DNA of 64,000 bases, taken from Rhopalosiphum padi (taxonomy: Eukaryota; Arthropoda; Insecta; Hemiptera; Aphididae). The first letter of the stretch is position 1, and every line of letters begins with the position of its first letter. The notes beneath the pieces were generated by a model. That model made no database searches. It saw only the letters and a list, made by a program, of their open reading frames with translations, and was not told the origin of the DNA. Shown in pieces: positions 27,200-38,225 of the stretch. The stretch is from NCBI RefSeq assembly GCF_020882245.1, contig NC_083598.1:44491858-44555857 (forward strand). Direction: 5' to 3'. A program made the translations under genes and the position numbers.

Positions 27200-30100
27200 A
27201 TGAGATCCAATGACTGGTGGCCGTTACTGTGGATATGCATACTCCTCTGTTTCCATGCTCATTCCGTCGGTGGTCAATCACCGACACCAACTATAATCAC
27301 AACGTGTCCGCCACAAGTTACTGATCAGTCGTGTTCTTGTTACGACTTTGAGGACGGAATTTTTCTCGAATGTCCCGGAGCCACTGGAACGGGTGTGCGC
27401 AATGCACTTTCCTCTGTAGCCGGCGGTTTGATTCAGTCACTGAGCATCTACGACTTGGAATCCACCGTATCTATATTGTCAGCAGACTTATTTCCTCCAA
27501 ACACCAAACTCCGACAACTTCAAATATCCCACTCTAACCTGTCGGTAATCGCAGAAGATGGGTTGAATAACATTAAAAGTTTAGAGTCTTTTGCAATGCT
27601 ATCGGGTAAACTACGGGAAATACCTCAAAAAACTTTCACCAGTTTGACGTTATTGAAGACAATCGATATCGAGTCCAACGATATCGCCGAACTAGGCAGT
27701 TATGCTTTCTCTGGTTTGCAATTAATCAAAATCAACCTCAAGGGTAACTCAATACTTAAGATATCAGAGTACTCATTTGCTGGACTAGAAACTAGTCTCA
27801 CTGAACTTGATCTGTCTGATAATAAAATAAAAACGTTTCCAACGTCCGCTGTCAGACGGCTAGAGCGTCTCATGTCCTTAAGAATCGCATGGAACGAAAT
27901 AGCGTCGATTCACGACGACCGTTATTCCTATATGAAAAGTCTTGTACAGCTAGACCTGAGTTCCAATAATTTCGAATCAGTTCCTGAAGATGCATTCCGT
28001 TTATTTCCTAAGCTCAAGATGCTGTCTCTTTACTACAATTCAGTTGAAAGCATACACAAACGAGGTTTTAGCACACTGATTGAACTTGAAACTATCGACA
28101 TTAGTCGCAACAAAATAGTTTTTATGGATTTTAGCACATTTAAGTACAACATTCACTTACGGACAATAGACTTAAGCCATAATCATATTCATTATATTAG
28201 TGGTTTGTTTGCTAATCTTCCCGAGCTCAGAGAACTATTCCTTTCTGAAAACAATATACTAGAAATCTCGGGTGACTCATTTTCTAATTCTCCAAAGTTA
28301 TCGGTAATATACATTCAACAAAACGCTATCAGAATAATCGAACCTGGTGCTTTTACAAGTTCACCCGAACTAATGCAACTGTATTTGAGTGATAATTATA
28401 TAGAAACCATAGATGCCAATGTATTTTTTTATTGTAACAAACTTACGTCATTGAGTTTGGATAACAATCGCATTGTTAAAATTGAAAACGGTGCATTCCG
28501 AAACAATTATCGACTCAAAGAACTCAGACTGCAAAACAACAAACTATCAAAAATATTACGAACGCAGTTCGAGACGTTACCTGAATTGTTGGAATTACAT
28601 TTACAAAACAACGCAATAGTGGAAATTGAATCGGGTGCATTCAAAACCCTCAAAAGTCTACAACATATTAATCTCCAAAGTAACGTTCTCACTCATTTAG
28701 GTGACGTATTCCTACATAACGCGCCATCATTAGTGTCAATACAAATCGATTCTAATGTGTTAGCGAGTTTAAACAACAAGTCACTTCATGGTCAATCAAA
28801 TCTAAAAGTAATGTGGCTTAGTCACAACAAACTGACTAAATTAGATAAATCCCTATTTGCTGACTTAAATCAAGTACAAAGGATTTACTTAAACAATAAT
28901 TCCATCGAGAATATTGAACTTGGAACATTTGAATCTATGCAAGCTCTGGTATTTCTGGATCTTAGTTTTAATCAGTTACAAGAAATTACCTCTAAAACAT
29001 TCGCTGAACTCAGGGGACTGAATGAACTGCACCTCACAGATAATCGTATTTCTCGGATAGACGCAAATTCATTTGCGGCGCTGAAAAAATTAACGGTTCT
29101 TAACCTGTCCAACAATCCACTCACGAAACTGCATAGGTATATGTTTCAAAAAGATTTGCCCATACAAAATTTATATCTCAACAATTGCTCATTAAGAACC
29201 ATTGATAACGGAACATTTTCCAATTTGAACGTTCTTAACGAACTTTACATGAAACATAACTACTTATTTGCCGATGCGTTAATCCAAGTGGACGTGCCTA
29301 CGTTGACTATATTGGATATATCTTACAATAATTTAGATGGCCTTAATTCAACTGTCTTAAAATACCTACCAAACGTAAAGCGCGTGTATTTAGACAGTTG
29401 TAACATAGGTCAAATTTCTGCCACGACATTCAAATTTAATCTCGAAGTCTCTATGATGTCTTTGTCGAATAACAAGCTGACAGCTCTACCTGCAGATTTG
29501 TTCAAAGGACAGACCAGTTTAAACATACTGATTTTGGATGGAAACGATTTCAACGCCATGCCTTATGCCACATTGGCGAACTGTGAGAGTCTGCAAAAAC
29601 TATCTGTCGCCAGAAATATGTTAACCGAATTGGATATGTCCAAATTAACTAGTATGAAAAACCTTCAAAGCCTCTCAGTTTCTGAAAACCGAGTTCAAAT
29701 ACTTGCTGGGTTTCCACCTTCATACTTCACACTTTTGACCGATTTGAACTTGTCAAACAACATACTATCGTCATTGCCACTAAATTTTTTTCAATCACTA
29801 GAACATCTAGACATGTCCAATAATCATTTCAGAAAAGTTCCCCAGCTTACCAAAAATCTCCAGTTCTTAAACCTCACTCACAACCCGCTGGGGCAAATAC
29901 ACGAAACAACAAAGCCCATGACGATCGAACACACTGACTTAGAAGAACTCCACGTATGTGGAACGAATTTATCGGTGCTAGCAAGTAACGATTTCTTGTC
30001 GTTCAACAATCTTCATCGTTTGTACATGTCTGATAATAAAATATCAAAAATATCTCCCGGTACATTCAGCGTTCTTGAAGAACTACACACGCTTGACTTG

Positions 30101-31447
30101 AGTAATAATCTTATGGAATTTCTGCCCCAAGAAAGATTACAGGGACTATCACGTCTGCGGTTGTTGAATTTGTCACGTAATTCATTAAAAGAAATCGAAG
30201 ATCTTTCTTCAGACTTGATATCACTGCAAGTACTAGATATTTCATACAACCAACTGGAAAAAATCAGCAAAGGTTTGTTCCGTAACTTGGAAAGTTTGGC
30301 TGAACTACATTTATACGGAAATTGGCTATCATTTATATCTCCGGACGCATTTCGATCGTTAAAAAAACTTAATATGTTAGATTTGGGTAAAAATAATTTC
30401 AAGAACTTGCCAATAAATGCTCTTAGGCCGTTGGAAACACAAATAAAAAGTTTGCGTACAGAAGGTAAATAAAAATAAATTGCTTAAAAATTATTTTATA
30501 TTTTATAAAAAAAATATGTAGGTAGGTACTATCAAATATTTGATTTGTTGAATTTTTATTTTTCAGAAAATCCAATAAACTGTGATTGCGACCAACAAGA
30601 GCTATGGGAATGGATAAGAGACCACCAAAAGTTAACATCCGATCTAAGCACGAAAGGCTTGATTTGTCATCACCCTCCCGAACTCAAAGGTCAGAAATTT
30701 ATGGAACTTGAGCCTCCTACGTTTTGTGCCATGCCCGTCGTACTTAAACTCGCCATTCAAGACATTCAGCCATATTCAATCTTTGTGTCATGGAAAGGGC
30801 GAAATCACACGGGCCTACACGGTTACAGAGTTGCGTATTATCCAATCGAAGATCCGGATTATCCAGCAGCAGCCATTTCGTCGGTTGCAGTAATGCCCAA
30901 TGTAAGTCACTTACTGCCCCCAAATATAATTATGAAGGTTGTTATCATATTATACGATTTTACAATAAAATTATTAACTTTTTTTTTATAGATCATGAAC
31001 AAATTTCTCGATAAGAACACTCAAACTACTCTGCTGGACAACCTTAAGCCAGAGACCCGGTACTTAGTATGTGTGTTGGGTCTAGGTAATTGGATACCCA
31101 TGAACAGTTCCCGCCATCTGCAGGACGATTCTCAGAGTAGCCGTTGTACCGAAGTAAAAACATTAGAAGGCGACATAGCATATTATTCCGATGAACATCA
31201 CAAGAGCTCAATACTGACGAGGCGGTTAGGTCTGATCATTGGCAGCTGTTTGGGCTGTGTCGTGTTTATAGTGTTAGTATCCGTTCTTGGGTATCTGAAA
31301 ATCAAAAAACAAAGAGAAGACACAAAAAGGGAACAGCCACTTCCTCCCGAGTATTTGTCTTACAGGCATTTTTCTTTGCATACCACCGACCCAATTGTTG
31401 CCGCTCCTGCATTAAGTCAAATTGGCCCGATTACTACTGTACATTAA
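27200..31447 (+). CDS. Large LRR-FN3 single-pass membrane protein (artichoke/chaoptin-like), 3 coding exons
   Basis: Exons 27200-30464, 30567-30901 and 30992-31447 join in frame through GT-AG introns (donors GAAG/GTAAAT and CAAT/GTAAGT; acceptors TTTTTCAG and TTTTATAG) to give 1351 residues. Seen: a signal peptide (about 1-25), a cysteine cap (C36, C45, C47, C58), about 40 leucine-rich repeats of some 24 residues (about 80-1088), an LRR C-terminal cap (C1094, C1096, C1122, C1142; motif ENPINCDC), one FN3 domain (about 1146-1256), a transmembrane helix (about 1279-1302) and a basic then PPEYLSYRHFS-containing tail. There is no TIR domain, so it is not a Toll receptor. Known: insect proteins of this size and layout (artichoke, chaoptin group) act at the cell surface or apical matrix in adhesion and sensory-organ or cuticle morphogenesis. 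Inference: this gene has such a role; which orthologue it is stays open, because chaoptin itself is GPI-anchored while this protein has a helix and tail. An in-frame TGA at 27185 fixes the start. Confidence 0.95.
30465..30566 (+). other. Intron 1 of the coding region of the LRR gene (phase 1)
   Basis: 102-nt intron with GTAAAT donor and TTTTTCAG acceptor. It interrupts the codon for E1089, exactly between the last LRR and the LRR C-terminal cap. Reading through it meets TAA at 30470, so it must be removed for the cap, FN3 and membrane parts to be made. Confidence 0.9.
30902..30991 (+). other. Intron 2 of the coding region of the LRR gene (phase 0)
   Basis: 90-nt intron with consensus GTAAGT donor and a T-run followed by ATAG acceptor. 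It falls between N1200 and I1201 inside the FN3 domain. Frames on both sides match once it is removed. Confidence 0.9.
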
Positions 31448-32535
31448 AAGACATTTTGTTTTGTTAATAATATTATTTACCTATTATTATTATTATTATT
31501 GTTATTATTAAGTGATAATATTATATCATGTTGGATCCCATAGTTAATTGTTAACAAAAACATACCTATAACATGATATACCTTAATAAGATTAACAAAA
31601 TAATTAATTACAATGTTTAATCGTTAAGTGTTTGTAAATATAATCATTTTTTTTTTCCAAACAGATTCAAATAATACAGCACAATAATTATTGGAACTGT
31701 AATTTTTTGTAGATGAGGTAAAATTGTTCCAATCCTTACATAGGCCCTGTTATTACGAAATACCAATAGATCGTATGAATAGTTACATAAGTTTCAAATT
31801 AGTAATGGTATACGAAATTTAAAATACATGCGTATACGTGATTTATAGATATGTACTTTACATGTTTATGTGATAAAAGTTCAATACCACAAGCGAGCTA
31901 TTGTTAGGAGTGAATGGCTCGACCGATTTTGTTTTCTTTTTACGTAAAAAATATTGTTTTTATTTTATTTACATACGTTTTTACACAAAATTCGTCGAAG
32001 TTGTTTATATAGGTATCGAAATTGTATTCGTACTCCCGTATGTGTACTGAATATATTGTTATAAACCATTTTCAATTTCAGAATAGAAACTCGTGTTCGA
32101 AAATGTTTGTATTTGCGATAAATCTATTATACTACGGCAGTCGACTGTTGTTTATTAATTAAAACCGTTTTCGAGATCAGTGGGAGTGGAGGCGATACAG
32201 CGCACATATTACTATTATATAACCAGAGATAAGAAACTTTTACATCCCGTAGCCTCCTAGCTACCCATTCACCCTTCCAAGCGCCACGTGCCCAAACTTT
32301 AACAAAACATTGCGATCGCTAATCCATCGCTTGATTTACGCCAAAAATATATGCCCGACATAATCATTGATTTGTGGCATGTGGTCTGATCACTGCGACC
32401 GTATCGTTTTGAACGTAACATCAATCATCGGGTGGTTATATCCAACAATTAGCTGCCGATTTGTTTTTCTTCACGTCCGACTGTGTAAAATTAATCGACC
32501 ATCGATTGATCTGCTGAAATCCAAATTGCAATAAA
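31448..32535 (+). other. Probable 3' UTR and flank of the LRR gene
   Basis: No coding sequence follows the stop. A TTA/TTG trinucleotide run lies at about 31480-31510. The first canonical AATAAA I find is at about 32530, with others near 32556 and 32622. A 3' UTR of about 1.1 kb is therefore possible, though a variant signal could end it earlier. Confidence 0.35.
31478..31510. repeat. (TTA)n microsatellite in 3' flank of LRR gene
   Basis: Trinucleotide TAT/TTA run with a TTG interruption, starting about 30 bases after the stop codon, therefore probably within the 3' UTR. Confidence 0.85.
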
Positions 32536-35294
32536 ATCAACTATATTTTTCGCAAATAAATAGGACACTAAAATTTGTAACTATATTATTGAATGTATTA
32601 CAATGGTATTTATAAACTATAATAAAAGGTTTTAACATTTTTTTAATTTTAGATTGTTAGATTAATTTTGGCTACCGGCAAACCAAAAATTTGGTACAAA
32701 CCCAAAATTATTAACGACAAAACAACAATAAACCAAAATAAAAAATGATATTACCCTTTAAAATCCTTTAAAATTGTGTTGTCGTGTGCTCAAAACTCAT
32801 GGTATTTTGAAAATCATATTTTTTTTAAAAAGTATATAATATAATATTATTATACAATTATTAAACACCAATGTCCGTCGCAAATTGCCCATGCTTATAA
32901 ATCACTGCAATCAACATTTAACGTAGTCGGATCTCATCGTTAAATTGAATTAGAGAAACGTATAAGTCCTACGTGCGTCATTTTCAATTTAATTTTCTGA
33001 TTTTTTTTTTTATTTTGTGAGAAAAAACGTACGGTAGCATTTCAAAACGATATTTATTGTTTTGTTTTAGCACTACTTTAATAAAAAAAAAAGGTAACTC
33101 TAAATTGCTGCGTTTCGTTAGCGATATAATTTTTGAAAATAACAAGAAAACGTGTTTATAATTTTTTATTCTTGTGCCGCGTGCCAAGACCATTCCAAAT
33201 ATCAATATATCACGTCATAACAATCGAGTTTACGGAAAAGGTAAAATCCTCCGAAATTAACCCCGTTGTTGTACAAAATACTTATTAGTATCGTATTATG
33301 GCGCGCAAAGTCGTTTGTTGTCCCGAAAACCGTTTAAACGACTTAATTGCATCACTGCCCGATTTACGAAAGCCGTCGGCGTTTCACCTACCGAGCGACG
33401 TTTTATTGTTTTGTTTGGTTTACATTTAGTCGTCCGGTCGCGAATGAGACGCTTTGTGTGTATATTTTGAGAAAATTAGCTTACAAATGAGTAAAACTAT
33501 ATAATATTGTAGGTGTCTATAGAAACCGCGTTTATACCTCCGTCGTATGTAATAACGTGTTAATAGTTATACCGTGTTGTTAATGATAATTATTATTAAT
33601 TATAATGATGGTGTATAATAAGGCTACGCAACACTATAATATTGTACACCGATTAATATTATAATATTTATATTATAAATACCGAAAATCGATTAAATCA
33701 AAATCGTGAAATTTGTACGTTTTGTTTGTTAATTAAAATATTATTGTGTTATGTATTGTATACGGATAAACTACTAGGTTAAACGCATATAACCTATACC
33801 TATACCTGTTTACAATAATATATTAATAATATGTTACACATACTTACCTATTATTGTTTTCAGTTTTTATTTTATTTATTTATTCTTTGTTTTTTGCAAA
33901 CGTGATTTATAATAATATGTGTATTGAGAATAAATGTTTTTTTTTTTTAATTATTGTAATGATTATCATTATTTTTCACCTAATGATAATTTTCATCATT
34001 TCGCAGTACATACAAATAGTTATGGTTATTTCGAGAGTCCGTAAGCACAGCACCAGAATGATTATGATTTGAGTTGTAAATTTAATACATTAAACAATTT
34101 ATTAACTCATCAAAATCTTAAAAAAATCAGTATAAAATCTACTATAAGTAGGTATACCTAGTATGATTTAAAAACATAAACATTTAAAACATTTTAAATT
34201 ACATATCTTTTATTCTTTTATTAATATGTGATTGAGTTCGATGACGTGCCTACTGACCGTGCGGAACATTCATAAGAAGAAAATGTATTCATAAAATATG
34301 TGTAAAAAGTTGTAGTATATCGAAAAACAATAATAATAATGAATAAAAGGCCTAAAAAGACGTGAAATATCAAAATTATCATAAGATGTAAGGTAAGTGT
34401 TTTGATAATTCATTAATATCTATAGACATTCCAATTTGAACTTTGAGTTAAGAAAGCTATACATATTATTATAATTTAATTATCACGATCGCACGGACAA
34501 GAATCGAATACGGCGCACGTGTTCATGAAAATTGTATGTTTAAAAGAAAAACGGAAAAATTGCTAAGATAATTTTCAGGCGATGTATATCTGTGTACCCG
34601 TGGGTTTCTATTCGTGTTTACGCCCACCATCGTCGCAAGATACGATCAAAAGCTTTTACGAGTTTCAATGGTGCGGGTCGACGGTGATTTCAATTTGTGA
34701 CGCGCGTGCTACACACACACACACATAAACATATATAATATATATTTATGCATACGTATAGACGTATATATACATACCTATATATATACGTATAGGTTAT
34801 ATACCTACTACGCGAATTGTTTTTTTGTCATATTTTTTTCTACTCCTGTCCCCGAAACAGACCCAAACTCCGCTGTATACGTGCGCGATGCATATTACTA
34901 TAATATTACTGTTGTACGCTTATATATAATACGATACACCCCCACGATCTGCACGTGTTTTTGAATAATAATAATAATAACAATATTATGTACCGCGGCC
35001 GAGAGCGACTCACGGACGGACGTGCGCGTGTAATCGCCATCGGCCGATTATAGTGATATTATACAACCGAACGTGAGCGAAATTAATTATCACGCGCCAC
35101 GGCGGAAAGTGGAAAAAGAAAAAGAAAAACGCTAAAAAAAAAAGTAGGGTCGAACTTGGGCGGAGTGCGGGTTTCCGCAGCGGTATCGTTTTGCTCTCGC
35201 CCGCCACCAAACCCGGCCCGGCGAAATATTTTAATATTCGGACGCACGCGCCTCCTGTACCGTGTTATAGGTATAATAATCTGTGTACGTATAT
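32536..35294. other. Intergenic, no gene seen
   Basis: A+T-rich DNA with T runs, a CA array (34711-34725) and TATA/GTATA repeats near 34735-34800. From about 34850 the G+C content rises, and two overlapping - strand frames (35010-35349) arise there without recognisable features. Confidence 0.55.
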
Positions 35295-35670
35295 CAGCGG
35301 TGCCGTATAGATAGGGTGACATAGGTGACCCGGGCCCAGCAAAATGCAAAATTCAAATTAAACGACGAATAATTTATGTTTGATTTTGATTTAATTTTTT
35401 TTTAACTTTTTTGTTTCTAATATTTATTTTTGTCAAATAACTTAATAATTAATATTTGATCGTTCTTTTGTATATAAATACGTTTATGTTCTTCGGCACG
35501 TTCTAGCACTTGGGTTTTGTGCTAATGTCCAATTAATTGACTTAACGTTATAATTCAATGTTTATTTTTCGTATTAAAATTAAGTAGGCCGATTTTTTAT
35601 TTATAATTACATTTTTAGAGCCCCCGAGAGATTTTACGTCACGGTTCCCTACAATTCTAGTTACGCCGCT
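35295..35670. mobile_element. Probable non-autonomous hAT-like element, about 376 bp
   Basis: The left end CAGCGGTGCCGTATAGATAG and, read inward on the other strand, the right end AGCGGCGTAACTAGAATTGT resemble each other and match the CAGNGGCGTA end common in hAT elements. Inside the left end is GACCCGGGCCC, and inside the right is a CTCTCGGGGGCTC block. The interior is A+T rich with no coding frame. I see no clean 8-bp target duplication, so the ends may be a base or two off or eroded. Confidence 0.45.
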
Positions 35671-37679
35671 TAAATACGAAATATAATAGGTAGGTATAAG
35701 TCCGGTAGCGTTCTTTTTAATAACCTGGCAACGACGTCAACCCAATTAAAAATTGTAATATTATTATTGTCATGACGTTTCGACTAAAAAGTGTTAGCGA
35801 GCAGTCGAGTTCCGGCCTGATGTGTCGAGTTAATGTTTTGTGACTGTACTGTCCCTTATTCATTACATAATACGGGTGAATGCGTTTAGTATAAGCTCGG
35901 CACCTGTGTCGCTTTTTACGTTGTAATATTTCATTAAAAAATGTTCGTAGAGTTTAAAGGGGTGAAAACGGCTGACAATTAAACGCCATGTAGGCAACGG
36001 TTTCAGATTTCTATCATGAAATTTAATTAGTTAAAATCGTGTTTAAAACGTATTTCAATTTTGTTATATGACCAGGTTGATACATTCGTCACAGGACTCG
36101 ACCCGTACAACACCCCGTCAGACTTCGTACGATATTATATCATACACATTCGGCTTAAACGGATTCCGTGCTTAGGTTTTTTATGTCTTACGCGCAATAG
36201 CCACGAGTGCATTATTGGCTATTACCATAATAGCAGACTATTCGTTCAGACAACACCCTAACGGCCAACAGTAAGTTGGTTTCGTAAAGCGCCCGCCTGC
36301 TGCACTATACGTATAGGTATACAATATAATAATATACGTTCATTGGAAACGTTGAATACGCGCTGTACACCTTTGAACTCTCGAGTGGGGGAGGTTTTAC
36401 TCGACTTCCTCGAGCGAAACTAAAACCCACACGACTGTGAAAATTCTAGAGGAAATGTAAGCGCGTTTGTGGTTGTTTTAACCGAGCTCCGCTCCGGACC
36501 GTTTTTCGAACTCCACAATTTATCGTCGCTTTCGAATCTATAACAGCAATAATGAACCACAATCTGAAACCGTGTATATAGCTGATGCGTGGAGCGAGCT
36601 TATATATGTATGCATGTGATTTAATGTATTATAAATAAATATATTTAAATACTCGACGGCATAGTATCCGGTTCAGTAAATATACTTTTTTTTCCGTTTC
36701 GACGACCCGCTCGGCATAGGTATAGTCGGAACTGGAGTATTGGGTTTATTGATAGTATCGTCATGTCCGCCGTAAAAAATATGTTTTAATATTTTCGTTA
36801 TAATATACAACGATTTTAGCACACGGGCAGCGTGGCGGCGTCGTCTCCGGTTACGTTTTATTTATTATTTTATAAGAGTGTCTAGACACGTCAAGTCGAA
36901 TTAGAGTGTAATAATATTATTATAAGCGTTTGTCTGCAACAATCGTCCTGTAGGTAACAACAGTTACAAACACGCGCGGAGTCGGAAACACAATATGACC
37001 TATCCAAAAAATACTGTATAAATAACAATATGTATAACGTATATATTTTCTACTTGTCGAATGTTGTATATATAGGTGCTAGTAACGTTTTAAATTGAAT
37101 AACGTTTATCGTAATACGATCGAACTACTGATGATAACTACCGGACGGTTCAAAAATACCGATACTATATTTTCAACCATATAACTGACAAAAATAACTC
37201 AATTTACAAAACAGTGAAAACATAAGTCTATAACAAAGTAGCATATTGCCTACTGCCGATAAAGACTATAGAGTGAATACTAAAATTATTTCCCATAAAA
37301 CACAATATTTATCATAATTATATATATATATATATATATATATCATAATTGATTGATTGATGTATGTCAGTAGATAAAATATGTACCTGACTGTTCGACG
37401 AAAATGTAAATATTACAAATATGAAATAATAATAAAATACTGTTCAAAAAGAAACTTATACTGTTTTCTAATATAATATTAATAACTATAAAAATGGGGA
37501 AAGTAGGTCATTGTAATAGATGCGTTAAATTTTACTTCAATAATATATCATTGCATAAGAAAAACGATTTTGAGCATATACAACATTGATAGTTGAACGC
37601 ATTTACCGTGTGTAAAATACGAGATTTAAGTAAAATTAAAAATAGAATATATCTCCTTAGCTAATACTACTGACAAGGC
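35671..37679. other. Intergenic, no gene seen
   Basis: Mixed composition, with CpG-containing patches near 36260-36560. The only simple repeat of note is the AT array at 37319. No coding or RNA gene supported. Confidence 0.5.
37319..37343. repeat. (AT)n microsatellite
   Basis: About 12 AT units flanked by imperfect copies of ATCATAATTA on both sides, so the array expanded inside a short duplicated word. Confidence 0.9.
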
Positions 37680-37760
37680 TCTTCGGTAGTATAATAGTGG
37701 TAAGTATCCCCCCCTCTTCTGTCACGCGGGTGACAGTGGGTTCGATTCCCCACCGGGGAG
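37680..37760 (+). pseudogene. tRNA-Asp-like sequence (SINE head or tRNA pseudogene)
   Basis: The stretch contains GGTAGTATAATAGTGGTAAG (A-box region), CTGTCACGCGGG (GTC anticodon loop with the 3' stem strand) and GGGTTCGATTCCCC (B box). It ends CCGGGGAG, which can pair with the 5' TCTTCGG. It resembles insect tRNA-Asp but is about 9 bases too long: extra bases lie in the D arm and before the anticodon (CCCCCCCTCTTCTGTCAC), and the T stem is mismatched. A working tRNA is unlikely. The G+C-richer tail to about 37840 suggests a tRNA-derived SINE. Confidence 0.6.
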
Positions 37761-37949
37761 CCATTTTCACACGGCTACGGCGGTAGGTGTTCGGTGAATC
37801 CGCAGTGAGCCGGTCAGGATAAAAGAACAACACGAATTTCACTATTTGTACGATGTATTTTTATTGATGATAAACAACGGTACACAATATCTAGTTGTAA
37901 AATATGTCACTATGTCAGGTGTTGACGACATAGAAGAGAATACATAATT

Positions 37950-38220
37950 ATTATGCTTTACGCGGTCTTACGATTAGGAGACGTTGTCACCGTTGTCGGT
38001 AAGACGGTTCACGCAAGAGAGCGAGACGCACGGCGGCCGGTACTCGTCCGGACCGACTTGTCTTCTCGTACCACTCTGTGCCTTTGTGGCGTGAGGGGAG
38101 AGTCGACGGTGTCGTGTCGCCGCTGCTCGTGGTGGCGGTTGATAAGGCGTAGATTGGTCGCTGCGGTGCCTGTACTTTGTACCGGCGACCGTTGCGTACC
38201 GTGTCACTACCTATAAAGTA
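37950..38220. other. G+C-rich island of unknown nature
   Basis: This block is far richer in G+C and CpG than its surroundings and has open frames on both strands, none with recognisable similarity. It follows the tRNA-Asp-like element at a distance of about 200 bases. It could be a CpG-rich promoter or first exon, or part of a mobile element. An inverted pair GGTCTTAC/GTAAGAC lies at about 37964-38006. Confidence 0.3.
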
Positions 38221-38225
38221 AGACA

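Noticed and set aside
28507..30402. Antisense open frames within the LRR exon
   Set aside because: Shadows of the repetitive coding sequence; the + strand frame is clearly the real one.
27200..31447. Toll receptor identity for the LRR gene
   Set aside because: No TIR domain; the tail is 49 residues, and an FN3 domain sits between the LRR cap and the membrane.
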